59,153 nt of DNA from Candidatus Tepidiaquacellales bacterium UBA6667 (GTDB lineage: Bacteria > Bacteroidota > Ignavibacteria > Tepidaquicellales > Tepidaquicellaceae), in the NCBI GenBank assembly GCA_002455255.1, contig DKKL01000028.1, positions 13,266 to 72,418 on the forward strand, in the 5' to 3' direction. How positions within the stretch are numbered: position 1 is the first letter of the stretch; every line of letters starts with the position of its first letter. The translations under genes were made by a program, and so were the position numbers. Below the pieces are notes generated by a model. That model was not told where the DNA came from. It saw nothing but the letters and a program-made list of their open reading frames with translations, and did not search any database. Positions 17,621 through 27,171 of the stretch are shown here, piece by piece.

Positions 17621-18508
17621 ATGGATCTCCAAACACTCTCATATATAATTGTTGCCGGGGCTGCTTTAATGATGATAATTCTTGAAAGGTTATTTCCTTA
17701 CACTAAAGGGCAAAAACTTTTCAGGGAAGGTTTCTTTTATGATTTTATTTTATACACAATCGTTCAAAGCTACTTATTAGGTCTGATAATCTTTGGAATC
17801 TTGAATTATATAAAAGCTAACACAGATTTATATAATTACAGTGTAATGGAAAATCTTGGTATTCCTGTATGGGCACAGGTAATATTTTTTCTTATAACTC
17901 ATGATTTTTATATTTACTGGTTTCACAGATGGCAACATAACAATGCGTTGCTATGGCGACTCCACGAAGCTCATCACTCACCAAGATCTGTTGACTGGCT
18001 GTCGGGTTCCCGTTCCCATTCGTTTGAAATATTAATAAATCAAACAGTCGAGTTTGCTCCAATAATTTTATTAGGTGCAGCACCGGAGGTTGCATTAATC
18101 AAAGGAATGATTTCGGCTGTTTGGGGTATGTTTATCCATTCAAATATTGATGTAAGACTTGGAAAACTTCAGTATATCATCAACGGACCTGAAATGCATC
18201 GCTGGCACCATTCTGACGATGAGGGAAGAGAGTATCAAAATAATTATGGCACTAAGCTTGCAATTTGGGATTGGATTTTTGGAACTGCATTTTATCCTGA
18301 TCCAAAAATAAAAAAACCTAAACAATATGGACTGAGTGATACACCTGAATTTCCTTTAAGTCCAATAACTGTTCACGATGCACCGCCTGATAAATCCGGC
18401 AGAGTGAGGCATTTTTTTAAAGTGATAATTTTGGATATAAAAGCATATTTTAAACAACATTATTTTGCATTCAGAAAACAAAAGGATGATAAATATGTCG
18501 GAGAGTAA
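17621..18508 (+). CDS. Sterol desaturase/fatty acid hydroxylase family membrane protein
   Basis: About 295 aa with three to four membrane helices and the His-box set of di-iron membrane hydroxylases: HDFYIYWFHRWQH, HEAHHS and HRWHHSDD. The boxes bind two irons on the cytosolic side and hydroxylate or desaturate lipids. The ATG at 17621 is chosen over an upstream TTG. It starts 38 bp after the flavoprotein gene on the same strand. Both carotenoid hydroxylases and sterol/fatty acid enzymes share this fold, so the substrate is open. Confidence 0.85.
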   Translation: MDLQTLSYIIVAGAALMMIILERLFPYTKGQKLFREGFFYDFILYTIVQSYLLGLIIFGILNYIKANTDLYNYSVMENLGIPVWAQVIFFLITHDFYIYWFHRWQHNNALLWRLHEAHHSPRSVDWLSGSRSHSFEILINQTVEFAPIILLGAAPEVALIKGMISAVWGMFIHSNIDVRLGKLQYIINGPEMHRWHHSDDEGREYQNNYGTKLAIWDWIFGTAFYPDPKIKKPKQYGLSDTPEFPLSPITVHDAPPDKSGRVRHFFKVIILDIKAYFKQHYFAFRKQKDDKYVGE

Positions 18509-18510
18509 AC

Positions 18511-19380
18511 CTATTTTGAAATCTCACTATCACTTAGAATAACTTCAATCTTCTTCAAATCATATCTTTGATTATTCTCACCGTTTGAAACAATAAATTT
18601 TATAAGATTAAGAAAATTTAATTTAAAATTATCTCTCTCAGTTTTTATACAAGTATTTAATTTTTTATTAAATGAATTTCGCAAATTAGTTTTTAATAAA
18701 AAAGAGGTAAGTTTAAATTTTATAACGGGAAATTTATTGTTTAATAAAGTTAGTGATTTACATTTAATCCCAAGAAAAAATATTATCGAATAAAATAAAT
18801 CAAAATTTATAAAATAATTATTGTTATAATTAATATAAAGTGGTTCATTAAAGATTGAAATGTTTTCGTCAATTTCGTTTAAGACTTCATTAGCTTTTGA
18901 ATTTAAAAGTGCAATATTCGATTTATCTATTTCAGTTTCGGTAAGTTTAAATGAGTTAGTCGGAATTAATAATCTTTTGAAGTTATATTCCGGAAATAAT
19001 TTTATTTTTAATAAATAGAAATTATTTCTATCCCATGTCCATTCAATATAAGCAGGGGAAAAATTAAATTTTGAAATGCATAATTCCAAAAAATATTGAA
19101 GTTCAGTAATTATCAGGGTAAATGGAATTTCTTCAGCGTTAAGGTTCCAGTTTGTCTGCCAGGGGTTTCCTAATTTTGAAAGAATTGAATAATTTTTTGC
19201 GGAATTTGGTTTTGATAAATTTTCAATTGAACCATCAATCCATTTAATCTCCGATGATAACTTTCTTACATAAGAAATTCCTGAAACAACTTCCTTGTCA
19301 TATCCGTGAGTTTTAATTCCATTTTCGTTTGCAAAAATTAATAATTCATCTTCTGAAAATTTTTCGAATTTTGGTTTCAT
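18511..19380 (-). CDS. Unknown protein coupled to 4-alpha-glucanotransferase
   Basis: 289 aa, Asn/Lys/Phe-rich, with no signal peptide or clear membrane segment. I recognise no family. One phrase (SPAYIEWTWDRNNFYLLKIK) faintly recalls the ATP-grasp end of PEP-utilising enzymes (IEWA-D-LYLLQ), but the key Arg-rich and catalytic features are not seen. Its start overlaps the malQ stop by 4 bp, so it is translated with malQ. Position suggests a link to alpha-glucan use, but that is inference only. Confidence 0.6.
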   Translation of the reverse strand: MKPKFEKFSEDELLIFANENGIKTHGYDKEVVSGISYVRKLSSEIKWIDGSIENLSKPNSAKNYSILSKLGNPWQTNWNLNAEEIPFTLIITELQYFLELCISKFNFSPAYIEWTWDRNNFYLLKIKLFPEYNFKRLLIPTNSFKLTETEIDKSNIALLNSKANEVLNEIDENISIFNEPLYINYNNNYFINFDLFYSIIFFLGIKCKSLTLLNNKFPVIKFKLTSFLLKTNLRNSFNKKLNTCIKTERDNFKLNFLNLIKFIVSNGENNQRYDLKKIEVILSDSEISK

Positions 19381-21209
19381 AATTCAAAGAACCTGTCAGT
19401 ATTTTTAAATATTTCAGATAATGTCTGATTAATTTTTAATTTTTTTATTTGTTCTGTAGAATAATCACAGACAAGAGACCAATTAAATTTGTTAATAATT
19501 CCGGGAAAGTTAATTCTGAATTCGGGTTTTACTCTTTTGACAAGGAATTCACTTTCAAGATAAAGATATTCCGTTAATAACTGAATACTGAAAACAGATG
19601 AAGATTGATTGATTTTTGTCAAAGTAGCTTTTATAAAATCTACATTTAATTCGTCAGATTTTAATCCAAGTAAATTTATAAATTTTTTCTTCTCATCAAA
19701 GCTTGAAATATATAATCCTATCAGTTCATTCACTAATTCATTAGTGTTTTTTAGTATATGAATTATTTTATATGGTTTGTCTATTTCCTTATTCCAAACG
19801 AGTCTTCCATTTCCAGATAATTCAATATCAAATAATGTGTTTAATATTTCGGGAATTTCCAAATCATTAAATTTTAAATCTGACAGAATTTTTCTTACAA
19901 GAAATTCATCAACCGTACCTGCTTCATATTTCCACCATACCGGTGAAAAGCTTGAATCATGTGTTGAAATGACTGAAATGGAATTTTTTCTGTAATCGGT
20001 TGGAGCTTTAAAATCAAATCCGTCAGTATATATTTTATTCCATCTCATAACATCCATACCGGGTATTCCAAACTCTTTCAAAACCTGATATGAACATTCA
20101 GGAACAGTTCCTAAATCTTCTGCACATGGCAACATATCAGTAGCAGAAACCATTTCAGATATAATTTTTTTACCGTGAGATTCCCATAAATATTCATGAA
20201 GAGGTTCATAATTTCCTTTTGTTCCGGAAAATTCTTCCGGAATACTAAGAGGAATACTCCAGATTCTGAAAAGACCTACAAAGTGATCAATCCTATACAT
20301 ATTAAAAAAATTTTCAGCATATTTTAGTTTGTTTTTTATATATTTCCAATTGTCATTTGCAATATTTCCCCAATTATAAGGAGGCATTCCCCATCTTTGT
20401 CCTTTTGAAAAATACATATCAGGAGGTGCTCCGGCAGAGTTATGTAATTCGAAATAATTCTGCTGTGACCAAACATCAACACTGTCTCGAGAAACGAGCA
20501 ATGGGATATCTCCCATTATGAAAATTCCAAGATTATTGCAGAAAGATTTTACATATTTCAGTTGCTCATATAATTGCCACTGCAGCCAATAGTAAAATTC
20601 AAATATTTTTCTGTTTTTCGCTTCAAGTTCAGAAATCAATTGTTCATTACAATCGAGAAAGTTATCATCCCAATTGCACCATTGTTCATTTTTAAATTTT
20701 TGTTTGAGAAATTTGAATGCAGCATATTTCTGAAGCCAAAATTCATTTTCCTGTTTAAACTTTTTAAAGTTTAAAGAACGTGAAAAATCATTTTCACTAA
20801 AAATTAATTTTAAAACTTTTAATTTATCAGATTTAATTTGATAGTTGATATGACTTTTATGATGGGAATATTTTTCTTTTAGGGATTGAAATAGTTTTTT
20901 GTAAGAGTAGAGCTTTACACCTTTAATTTTTCTTAATGATATAAAAGACGGCTCAAGAGCAAAAGTTGAAGTTGAGTTATATGGAGCAAAATCAAACCCA
21001 AGTTCATTTAATGGTAGCAACTGAATTATTGATTGACCGGTAGATTTACACCATTGTGCAATATGAATTAAATCATAAAACTCACCTATGCCGATTGATT
21101 TAGAAGAATGAATATAAAAAAGGGGAACGCATACACCTGCTCTGCGGGATACACCGATTTTTTTCCATTTATCTGAAGTGACAGATTCTAATAAGTTAAT
21201 ATAATCCAT
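19377..21209 (-). CDS. malQ: 4-alpha-glucanotransferase (GH77, amylomaltase)
   Basis: 610 aa, longer than short amylomaltases (about 500 aa). Family motifs in order: GIGEFYDLIHIAQWCKSTGQ, QLLPLNELG, GDIPLLVSRDSVDVW, GAPPDMYFSKGQRWGMPPYN, then RIDHF (nucleophile Asp about 308), AEDLG (acid/base Glu about 364) and STHDSS (Asp about 418). All three catalytic residues are present. The enzyme transfers alpha-1,4-glucan chains in glycogen or maltodextrin metabolism. No signal peptide, so cytosolic. It starts 9 bp after the GH57 gene. Confidence 0.92.
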   Translation of the reverse strand: MDYINLLESVTSDKWKKIGVSRRAGVCVPLFYIHSSKSIGIGEFYDLIHIAQWCKSTGQSIIQLLPLNELGFDFAPYNSTSTFALEPSFISLRKIKGVKLYSYKKLFQSLKEKYSHHKSHINYQIKSDKLKVLKLIFSENDFSRSLNFKKFKQENEFWLQKYAAFKFLKQKFKNEQWCNWDDNFLDCNEQLISELEAKNRKIFEFYYWLQWQLYEQLKYVKSFCNNLGIFIMGDIPLLVSRDSVDVWSQQNYFELHNSAGAPPDMYFSKGQRWGMPPYNWGNIANDNWKYIKNKLKYAENFFNMYRIDHFVGLFRIWSIPLSIPEEFSGTKGNYEPLHEYLWESHGKKIISEMVSATDMLPCAEDLGTVPECSYQVLKEFGIPGMDVMRWNKIYTDGFDFKAPTDYRKNSISVISTHDSSFSPVWWKYEAGTVDEFLVRKILSDLKFNDLEIPEILNTLFDIELSGNGRLVWNKEIDKPYKIIHILKNTNELVNELIGLYISSFDEKKKFINLLGLKSDELNVDFIKATLTKINQSSSVFSIQLLTEYLYLESEFLVKRVKPEFRINFPGIINKFNWSLVCDYSTEQIKKLKINQTLSEIFKNTDRFFEL

Positions 21210-21218
21210 TTCATTATC

Positions 21219-22757
21219 TCATACCAATAATCTGTCAGGAATTTTTTTTGAAAAATTTTTCAGATAAATTTCTTTACCGTTAATTTCATCAATTTTATTA
21301 CTCACTGCATTTTCAAGTATTTTCAGAAATTCGTTTTCAAGGTCAATTCCTGAAACATCGCGGGTAAGTTCAATCGCCCGAGCAGCATATTGTAAAATCT
21401 GAATAGTTTCAATTCCTGATATATCACTGAAGAACCATCCACAGCTTGTGAACATAAGCTGACAATATTTCTGCATCTCAAGTAATTTTATGCAATATGA
21501 TGATTCTTCTGAGTTTAAATATTTTTTCGCATTAAAATAAAAATATTCTTCTATCGTTTTAAGATCAGGATTTAAAATAATTTCAATGTAGTCATTTCTG
21601 GCATGGAGCGGATCTTTAAAAAAATAATGAGATATGTCAGAGTAAATTTTGAAACACTCATCATTTAAGAAATTTAGTGCATCTCTTAATGGAGTTCGCC
21701 ATTCCTGATTCCAACCTTCTTCACCACCACCTGAACAACCGCAATTAACCTTCCATCTGCCTACACCATGCAAACAGCTCCAAGAAGTGCCCTCACCATC
21801 TTCACCTTCATATATTTTAACTTCGTTCTTCGGTGGATTTTTTTCCAGATAGTAACCTAAATTAGTAATTTCAAATTCAGAATCTTTTATTAGTTCTTTA
21901 AAAAGATATGCGAGAGTTCTGTCGCTAAATTGTTTGTGATGTCCAAATGTTTCACCATCAATCGCAGCGGATACTAACTGATTACCGGTTCTCTCTTTAT
22001 CAATACATCTAAGCAATCTATCAAGTAATTTTTTACCTTCATAAATGTGATCGTCAAAAGCTATATTTCTTGAAAGAGGACCATCATAAAAAAATATATC
22101 AATAAATTTATTTGTTTCGTAATCACGGTAACATCTGTATGGTTCTTTCGGATCTATTTTTCCTCCGAGAACATTTTTCCATCTGCCTTTTTTTATTTTT
22201 CTGATATTTGATGCCTGTGATGGATCAAGAATTATATATTTAAATCCAAAATCAATTAACACATCTAATGTTTCATTGTTACAAGCAGTTTCCGGCAGCC
22301 ATATTCCTTCCGGTGCCCTGTGAAAGTGATAAATAAAGTCCCGAATTCCCCAATGAACTTGTGTAATTTTATCCTGTCTTTTTGCAAGTGGCATTATAAT
22401 ATGATTATATACCATAGCTATTGCATTACCATGTCCATTGTATTTTTTAACACTTAACCTGTCTGCCTCAATAATATTTTCATAGGTTTTCGGATGATGT
22501 TTTTTAATCCAATGAAGAAGAGTTGGTCCGAAATTAAAATTAAAAAATTCATAATTATTAACTCTATCAATAACGTTATCATAATCATCAACAATTACAG
22601 CATTTGAATTTGGCTTATAACATTCCTGAAAAATTCTCTCATTCCAGTCATGAAATGGAGCAGATGAAGGTTGAATATTAATTTCACCTGTCCAGGCGTC
22701 TTCTCTTGGAGGTTGATAAAAATGGCAATGGATACTTAGAAATTTATCTTTAACCAT
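21219..22757 (-). CDS. GH57 family glycoside hydrolase (alpha-amylase-like)
   Basis: 512 aa. The GH57 fold starts with LSIHCHFYQPPRE (His10/His12). The nucleophile Glu is in GIWLPETA (about 156) and the acid/base Asp in AAIDGETFGHHK (about 267). The C-terminal part holds a Cys-rich stretch (SWSCLHGVGRWKVNCGCSGG) as in DUF3536-type GH57 proteins, but it stops short of the long members of that group (about 800 aa). No signal peptide, so it is likely cytosolic and acts on glycogen or maltooligosaccharides, together with malQ just downstream. Confidence 0.88.
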   Translation of the reverse strand: MVKDKFLSIHCHFYQPPREDAWTGEINIQPSSAPFHDWNERIFQECYKPNSNAVIVDDYDNVIDRVNNYEFFNFNFGPTLLHWIKKHHPKTYENIIEADRLSVKKYNGHGNAIAMVYNHIIMPLAKRQDKITQVHWGIRDFIYHFHRAPEGIWLPETACNNETLDVLIDFGFKYIILDPSQASNIRKIKKGRWKNVLGGKIDPKEPYRCYRDYETNKFIDIFFYDGPLSRNIAFDDHIYEGKKLLDRLLRCIDKERTGNQLVSAAIDGETFGHHKQFSDRTLAYLFKELIKDSEFEITNLGYYLEKNPPKNEVKIYEGEDGEGTSWSCLHGVGRWKVNCGCSGGGEEGWNQEWRTPLRDALNFLNDECFKIYSDISHYFFKDPLHARNDYIEIILNPDLKTIEEYFYFNAKKYLNSEESSYCIKLLEMQKYCQLMFTSCGWFFSDISGIETIQILQYAARAIELTRDVSGIDLENEFLKILENAVSNKIDEINGKEIYLKNFSKKIPDRLLV

Positions 22758-22758
22758 A

Positions 22759-23946
22759 CTATGAAATAAAAGTTAAATCTTTTATTTTACTGATTATATC
22801 TTTGTTAGTTCTTTTTTCGTTTTTTTCTATTATCTGCCATACCGGATGATTATCAGCAAAAATCTGCCAGAGAGAAATTTTGTTTTGTTTTACTTCAGCT
22901 CTCCATGCTGCCGGTATTTCGAATTTATTTTCTTTTATATCTGCTCCGGTATAAAATGTACCGGATGCCTTTCCGAACAGAGAAATGGAATCTTCATCAA
23001 CGAATGTATGCTTTAGTTCAATTTTATAATCGGGAAACCAGCTGAAATATCCTTTCCATGACTTTAATAATGTTTCTTTCCCTGTTGCTTTTGTCCCCAT
23101 AGAATCTATTAATACGTGGTCATCTGCTAACATATCTATAATTTTATCTATCTTATGATCATTAATTGTTTCTATAAATTCGTAAACTGTTTTTACTGTA
23201 TCAAATTTTTTTCTTTCTACTATGTCAATTTTAAAATCTGAATCTTTTCCGAGATAAACAGAGTCGAGTTTTTTCTCTGATACAGTGTTTTTCTCTTTCG
23301 ATACATAATAAGCCGTTTTGCCCGGTCTTGATGATACTACCCTAACTAATTCATTTCCAATAAAATGTAATGCTGCTCCGTCTTCTACTCCATAACCTGA
23401 ATTAATTATTTTATCATCTATAAGAGAAATAAAAGTTTCTTTTAGTTCAGGTCTGTCATCATAATGAGGACAAAAACTTCCTTTCAATAAACCAACACAT
23501 TCCAATCTATCCAACAAACCTGGTCCGGGATTCGTAATTCCATCCTGAAACCAACAAATTGCTCCAGCACTCATACCGGATAATACAATTCCTTTGTTCC
23601 ATGCCTTTTTCATAATTTTATCAACTCCAAATTTTTTCCAGGTTTCCATAATTAGTTTTGTATTTCCGCCGCCTACATGAATGATATCTTGTTCTAATAT
23701 TTTCTCTTCGATATTATCAGGAGGATTTATAAAAGATAAGTGAGTGGGAATACAATCTTTCTGGCGAAAAAATTTATAAAACATATCAATATATTCTTTT
23801 CCGTCATTGCTGGCTGTACCCAAAAAACAAATTTTAGGTTTAGAAACAGGAACTGTATTTAACAAATATTTATCCAACAATCCATTATCAGGTTCCATCG
23901 AAAACATTCCACCGCCAAGTGTTAAAATTTGTTTTGGTTTTTTCAT
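22759..23946 (-). CDS. S51 peptidase (dipeptidase E-like) fused to a SnoaL-like domain
   Basis: Residues 1 to about 225 are an S51 (peptidase E/cyanophycinase) domain: HVGGGNTKLIMETW, nucleophile Ser126 in SGMSAGAICWF, CPHYDDRPE, and GVEDGAAL. Residues about 240-375 form an NTF2/SnoaL-like cone (FIETINDHKIDKIIDMLADD, GKETLLKSW, PDYKIELKHTFVDED). The family's stand-alone S51 enzymes are about 230 aa, so the extra 150 aa are a true fusion. S51 members cut Asp-dipeptides. The SnoaL part may bind a small ligand. It precedes the GH57 gene by 1 bp. Confidence 0.85.
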   Translation of the reverse strand: MKKPKQILTLGGGMFSMEPDNGLLDKYLLNTVPVSKPKICFLGTASNDGKEYIDMFYKFFRQKDCIPTHLSFINPPDNIEEKILEQDIIHVGGGNTKLIMETWKKFGVDKIMKKAWNKGIVLSGMSAGAICWFQDGITNPGPGLLDRLECVGLLKGSFCPHYDDRPELKETFISLIDDKIINSGYGVEDGAALHFIGNELVRVVSSRPGKTAYYVSKEKNTVSEKKLDSVYLGKDSDFKIDIVERKKFDTVKTVYEFIETINDHKIDKIIDMLADDHVLIDSMGTKATGKETLLKSWKGYFSWFPDYKIELKHTFVDEDSISLFGKASGTFYTGADIKENKFEIPAAWRAEVKQNKISLWQIFADNHPVWQIIEKNEKRTNKDIISKIKDLTFIS

Positions 23947-24004
23947 TAATATTTAAAATATAATAAGGGAATATCAATAAAATTATAAAAGTGTTTTACG
24001 ATAT

Positions 24005-25447
24005 TCAATTTAGTAATTTTACTGTTTCAGCAATCTGATGTTTTTCCAACAATATCTGAAGAATATCGCCTTCATTTATAACAGTATTTCCTTTTGGAAT
24101 AAAGAAAACTTCGTTTCTACAGATTAAAACTATAAGTACATTTTCCGGTAATTTCAAATCAAGTATTTTTTTTCCAGAAATCCTTGAATTAAAAGGAACT
24201 ATATATTCTACAAGTTTTGCATTTGAATCAGGATTATTTTCAAATTCAAGAGGTGATTGAATTTTATTTGCAGAGTTATCATCTAATTTTAATAATCTTG
24301 CAAACCATGGGAGAGTTGTCCCTTGAATCAATACTGACGTGAGAACAACAAAAAATATCAAATTAAAAATTATCTCTGAACCTAAAATTCCATTTGTCAT
24401 TGGAAAGGTGGCAAGTATGATAGGGACTGCACCTCTCAAGCCCACCCATGAAATAAAAGTTTTATCTTTGAGAGAAAATTTTGAAAACATTAAAGAAAGA
24501 AATACACTCACCGGTCTGGCGATGAGAATAAGTATTATCGAAATAACGAATCCGGGTAAGAAAATTTCAGGAATTTTTGATGGAAACACAAATAAACCAA
24601 GAGTTATAAACATTACAATCTGTGCAAGCCATGAAAACCCTTCGAAAAATCTTATAGACGACTTCTTATGTATAAAATAGTTACTGCCAAGAATTATTCC
24701 GGAAATATAAATTGCAAGATAACCGCTTCCGTTTATCAAAGATGTTACCGAAAAAATGAAAAAGGATGAACTTAATAAAAGTATATAATAAAATGCTTCG
24801 TATGAAAACTTAAATCTGTTCGTAACGAACAAAAGAATTTTACCAAATATCATACCACAAATTATGCCAAGTCCGATTTGAGAAAACAAAAACACAATAA
24901 AAGATAAAACAGTAAAATCAGGATTTTTTATTAACTCTATAAAGGTTAAAGTTAAGAAAATAGCCATTGGATCATTACTGCCGGATTCCAACTCCAACAG
25001 TGGTTTTAATCTACCTTTAAGTTTTAAGTTTTTCCCTTTAAGAATTGAAAAAACGGCAGCGGCATCAGTTGATGAAATAATTGAACCGATTAGGAAGCTA
25101 TATAGGATATCAAGTTCTAAAATTAAATGTATGAATAAACCGGAAATAAAGGTAGTTACTAATACGCCAAATGAAGCCAGGACAGCGGCACCTTTAAAAC
25201 TTCCTTTAACATATTTCCAATTTGTGTTTAACCCGCCACCAAAAAGAATAACAACGAGAGATACCACACTTATATACTGAGTGATATTTACATTATCAAA
25301 ATATATAATGCCTAAAACATCAGAACCCGTTATCATTCCAATGGCTATAAAAATCAGTAATGCAGGTGTTCCTGTGTCATCACCAAATTTTGAAAGCAAA
25401 ACGCTGAATATAACGAGTGTGGATAGTATTAGAATGATATATTCCAT
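24005..25447 (-). CDS. Monovalent cation/proton antiporter, NhaP2/CvrA-type (CPA1)
   Basis: 480 aa with about 12-13 helices. GTPALLIFIAIGM opens the transporter, and the ion-site region SSTDAAAVFSIL and ESGSNDPMAIFLT carry the conserved aspartates of the CPA1 family. The C-terminal part (about 405-480) is a TrkA-C-like domain (SGKKILDLKLPENVLIVLICRNEVFFIPKGNTVINEGD), as in NhaP2/CvrA K+/H+ antiporters. It exchanges K+ or Na+ for protons. It lies 58 bp upstream of the S51 gene in the long minus-strand run. Confidence 0.88.
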   Translation of the reverse strand: MEYIILILSTLVIFSVLLSKFGDDTGTPALLIFIAIGMITGSDVLGIIYFDNVNITQYISVVSLVVILFGGGLNTNWKYVKGSFKGAAVLASFGVLVTTFISGLFIHLILELDILYSFLIGSIISSTDAAAVFSILKGKNLKLKGRLKPLLELESGSNDPMAIFLTLTFIELIKNPDFTVLSFIVFLFSQIGLGIICGMIFGKILLFVTNRFKFSYEAFYYILLLSSSFFIFSVTSLINGSGYLAIYISGIILGSNYFIHKKSSIRFFEGFSWLAQIVMFITLGLFVFPSKIPEIFLPGFVISIILILIARPVSVFLSLMFSKFSLKDKTFISWVGLRGAVPIILATFPMTNGILGSEIIFNLIFFVVLTSVLIQGTTLPWFARLLKLDDNSANKIQSPLEFENNPDSNAKLVEYIVPFNSRISGKKILDLKLPENVLIVLICRNEVFFIPKGNTVINEGDILQILLEKHQIAETVKLLN

Positions 25448-25521
25448 ATTAACAATATAACAAAATTTAAATAATTTTAATGAAGTTTAATTTATGTATT
25501 GACGGTAAGTTTATCAATAAA

Positions 25522-27171
25522 CTAATGAAGTTTTTTTAGAAATAATTTTTTGGAAACTTTCATAATTAAAATTGAAAAAACGGTTAATAAAATTATATAT
25601 AGACAAATTTCAGCTAACCAATCTCCATACTTTGTATAAAAAGTTAACTCTGATAAAGGATATATTTTACCTTTAATACTGATTTTCTCATTTATCTTTG
25701 TTTCATCAAATATTTTCCCTTCGGGAGAAATGAAACATGAAATTCCTGTGTTTGCACATCTTACAATCCATCTTCTGTTTTCAATAGATCTGAAAACTGC
25801 ATACTGATTATGTTGGTAAGTTCCCGGTAAATCTCCCCACCACCCGTCATTTGTAATTATCACAATAAACTCAGAACCTCTTTTTACAAATTCAGAAACG
25901 AAAGCCGGAAAAACGGATTCATAACAAATTGCAGTATTGAATTTTGTATTTTCTATTTCAAAGAGAACCGTATCTCTTCCATTTTGAAATGCACTTAACC
26001 CAACGCCCCATTTAATCAAATCTCTTAAGAAAGTTAATTTCTCCTGATAAGGCATTCTTTCACTGCCCGCTACTAATTTAATCTTATTATAAATTACTAT
26101 AGAATCTTTTGGTTCGTGAGGTTTGATTAACAATGCTGAATTAAAAACATCATAAAAATCTCCTGATTCATTAAATTTTCTTGCATCAGAAGGTATGGGT
26201 TCATTGTTTTTGTATATATATAAATCCGGTGACCCGGTTAAAAGTGGTATTCCCGAGCTATCAATTTCTTTTTTAAACATAATATATTGGTCATCATAAT
26301 ATTCATATCTTAAATAAAATGGAAATGCTGTTTCAGGCAATACAATAAGACTTAATGATGAATCTTTTGCTAATTCATTAAATTGAGTTATGTAGTCAAG
26401 GTTAAGCTCTTTAAATCTTGCTCCCCACTTTTTCCAAGGGTTTATATTTGGCTGTATAATTCCGACATTGAGACTTTTTTCAGATACTTCGGTTTTATAA
26501 TCAGATTTATAAAATGACGGTAATAAATAAACTGTTACTATAAGAAATAAGAAAATGTATAACTTATATGATTTTAAATTATATTTTCCATTTCTGTATA
26601 AACTTATTACATAATTTATAGAAACCGAAATAATACATATCCAAAAACTAACACCGAACATTCCGGTGATATCTGAAATCTGTATTTTGTCAATGTTATA
26701 TGTCTGAGTATAGGCAACAATTAACCATGGAAAATTTATCTGACCGAGAGTTTGCAAATATTCAAATCCTACCCAAATAAACGGGAATAAAATCAGATAT
26801 AAATATTTAATCTTAATATTTTGTGTATTCTTGTAAATGAAAAAAAACAACAAAGAAGGAATGATATAAAATATTGTATGGAAAAATATTGTAAATAATC
26901 CGCCGATAATAATGAACCAGTCAGCACCTTCTCTGAAACCGCTTAACGCAATCCAGGAAATTCCGGTTAGCCCTGCGAAAAGAAATATGATAAAACTTTT
27001 TCCGGCAACCTGAGTATATGTATCACAATGAATTATTATAGAAATATATGAGGCAAGAGATAAAAAAATGAGATAATGAAAATTAACGGGAGGAAATGAA
27101 AGTCCGAATATAATTCCGGTAATGCACAATATTAATGCATTAAAACTGAATATTGAATTTATATATCTCAA
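25522..27171 (-). CDS. lnt: Apolipoprotein N-acyltransferase
   Basis: 549 aa. Six to seven N-terminal membrane helices (about 1-215) are followed by a nitrilase-like periplasmic domain. The catalytic Glu is in VLPETAFPF, Lys in the YNKIKLVAGSERMP loop and Cys in CYESVFP; one C-terminal helix closes the protein. Lnt puts the third acyl chain on lipoproteins, which fits the many lipoproteins in this window. The start is TTG, overlapping the PAP2 stop by 4 bp, so translation is coupled. Confidence 0.95.
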   Translation of the reverse strand: MRYINSIFSFNALILCITGIIFGLSFPPVNFHYLIFLSLASYISIIIHCDTYTQVAGKSFIIFLFAGLTGISWIALSGFREGADWFIIIGGLFTIFFHTIFYIIPSLLFFFIYKNTQNIKIKYLYLILFPFIWVGFEYLQTLGQINFPWLIVAYTQTYNIDKIQISDITGMFGVSFWICIISVSINYVISLYRNGKYNLKSYKLYIFLFLIVTVYLLPSFYKSDYKTEVSEKSLNVGIIQPNINPWKKWGARFKELNLDYITQFNELAKDSSLSLIVLPETAFPFYLRYEYYDDQYIMFKKEIDSSGIPLLTGSPDLYIYKNNEPIPSDARKFNESGDFYDVFNSALLIKPHEPKDSIVIYNKIKLVAGSERMPYQEKLTFLRDLIKWGVGLSAFQNGRDTVLFEIENTKFNTAICYESVFPAFVSEFVKRGSEFIVIITNDGWWGDLPGTYQHNQYAVFRSIENRRWIVRCANTGISCFISPEGKIFDETKINEKISIKGKIYPLSELTFYTKYGDWLAEICLYIILLTVFSILIMKVSKKLFLKKLH

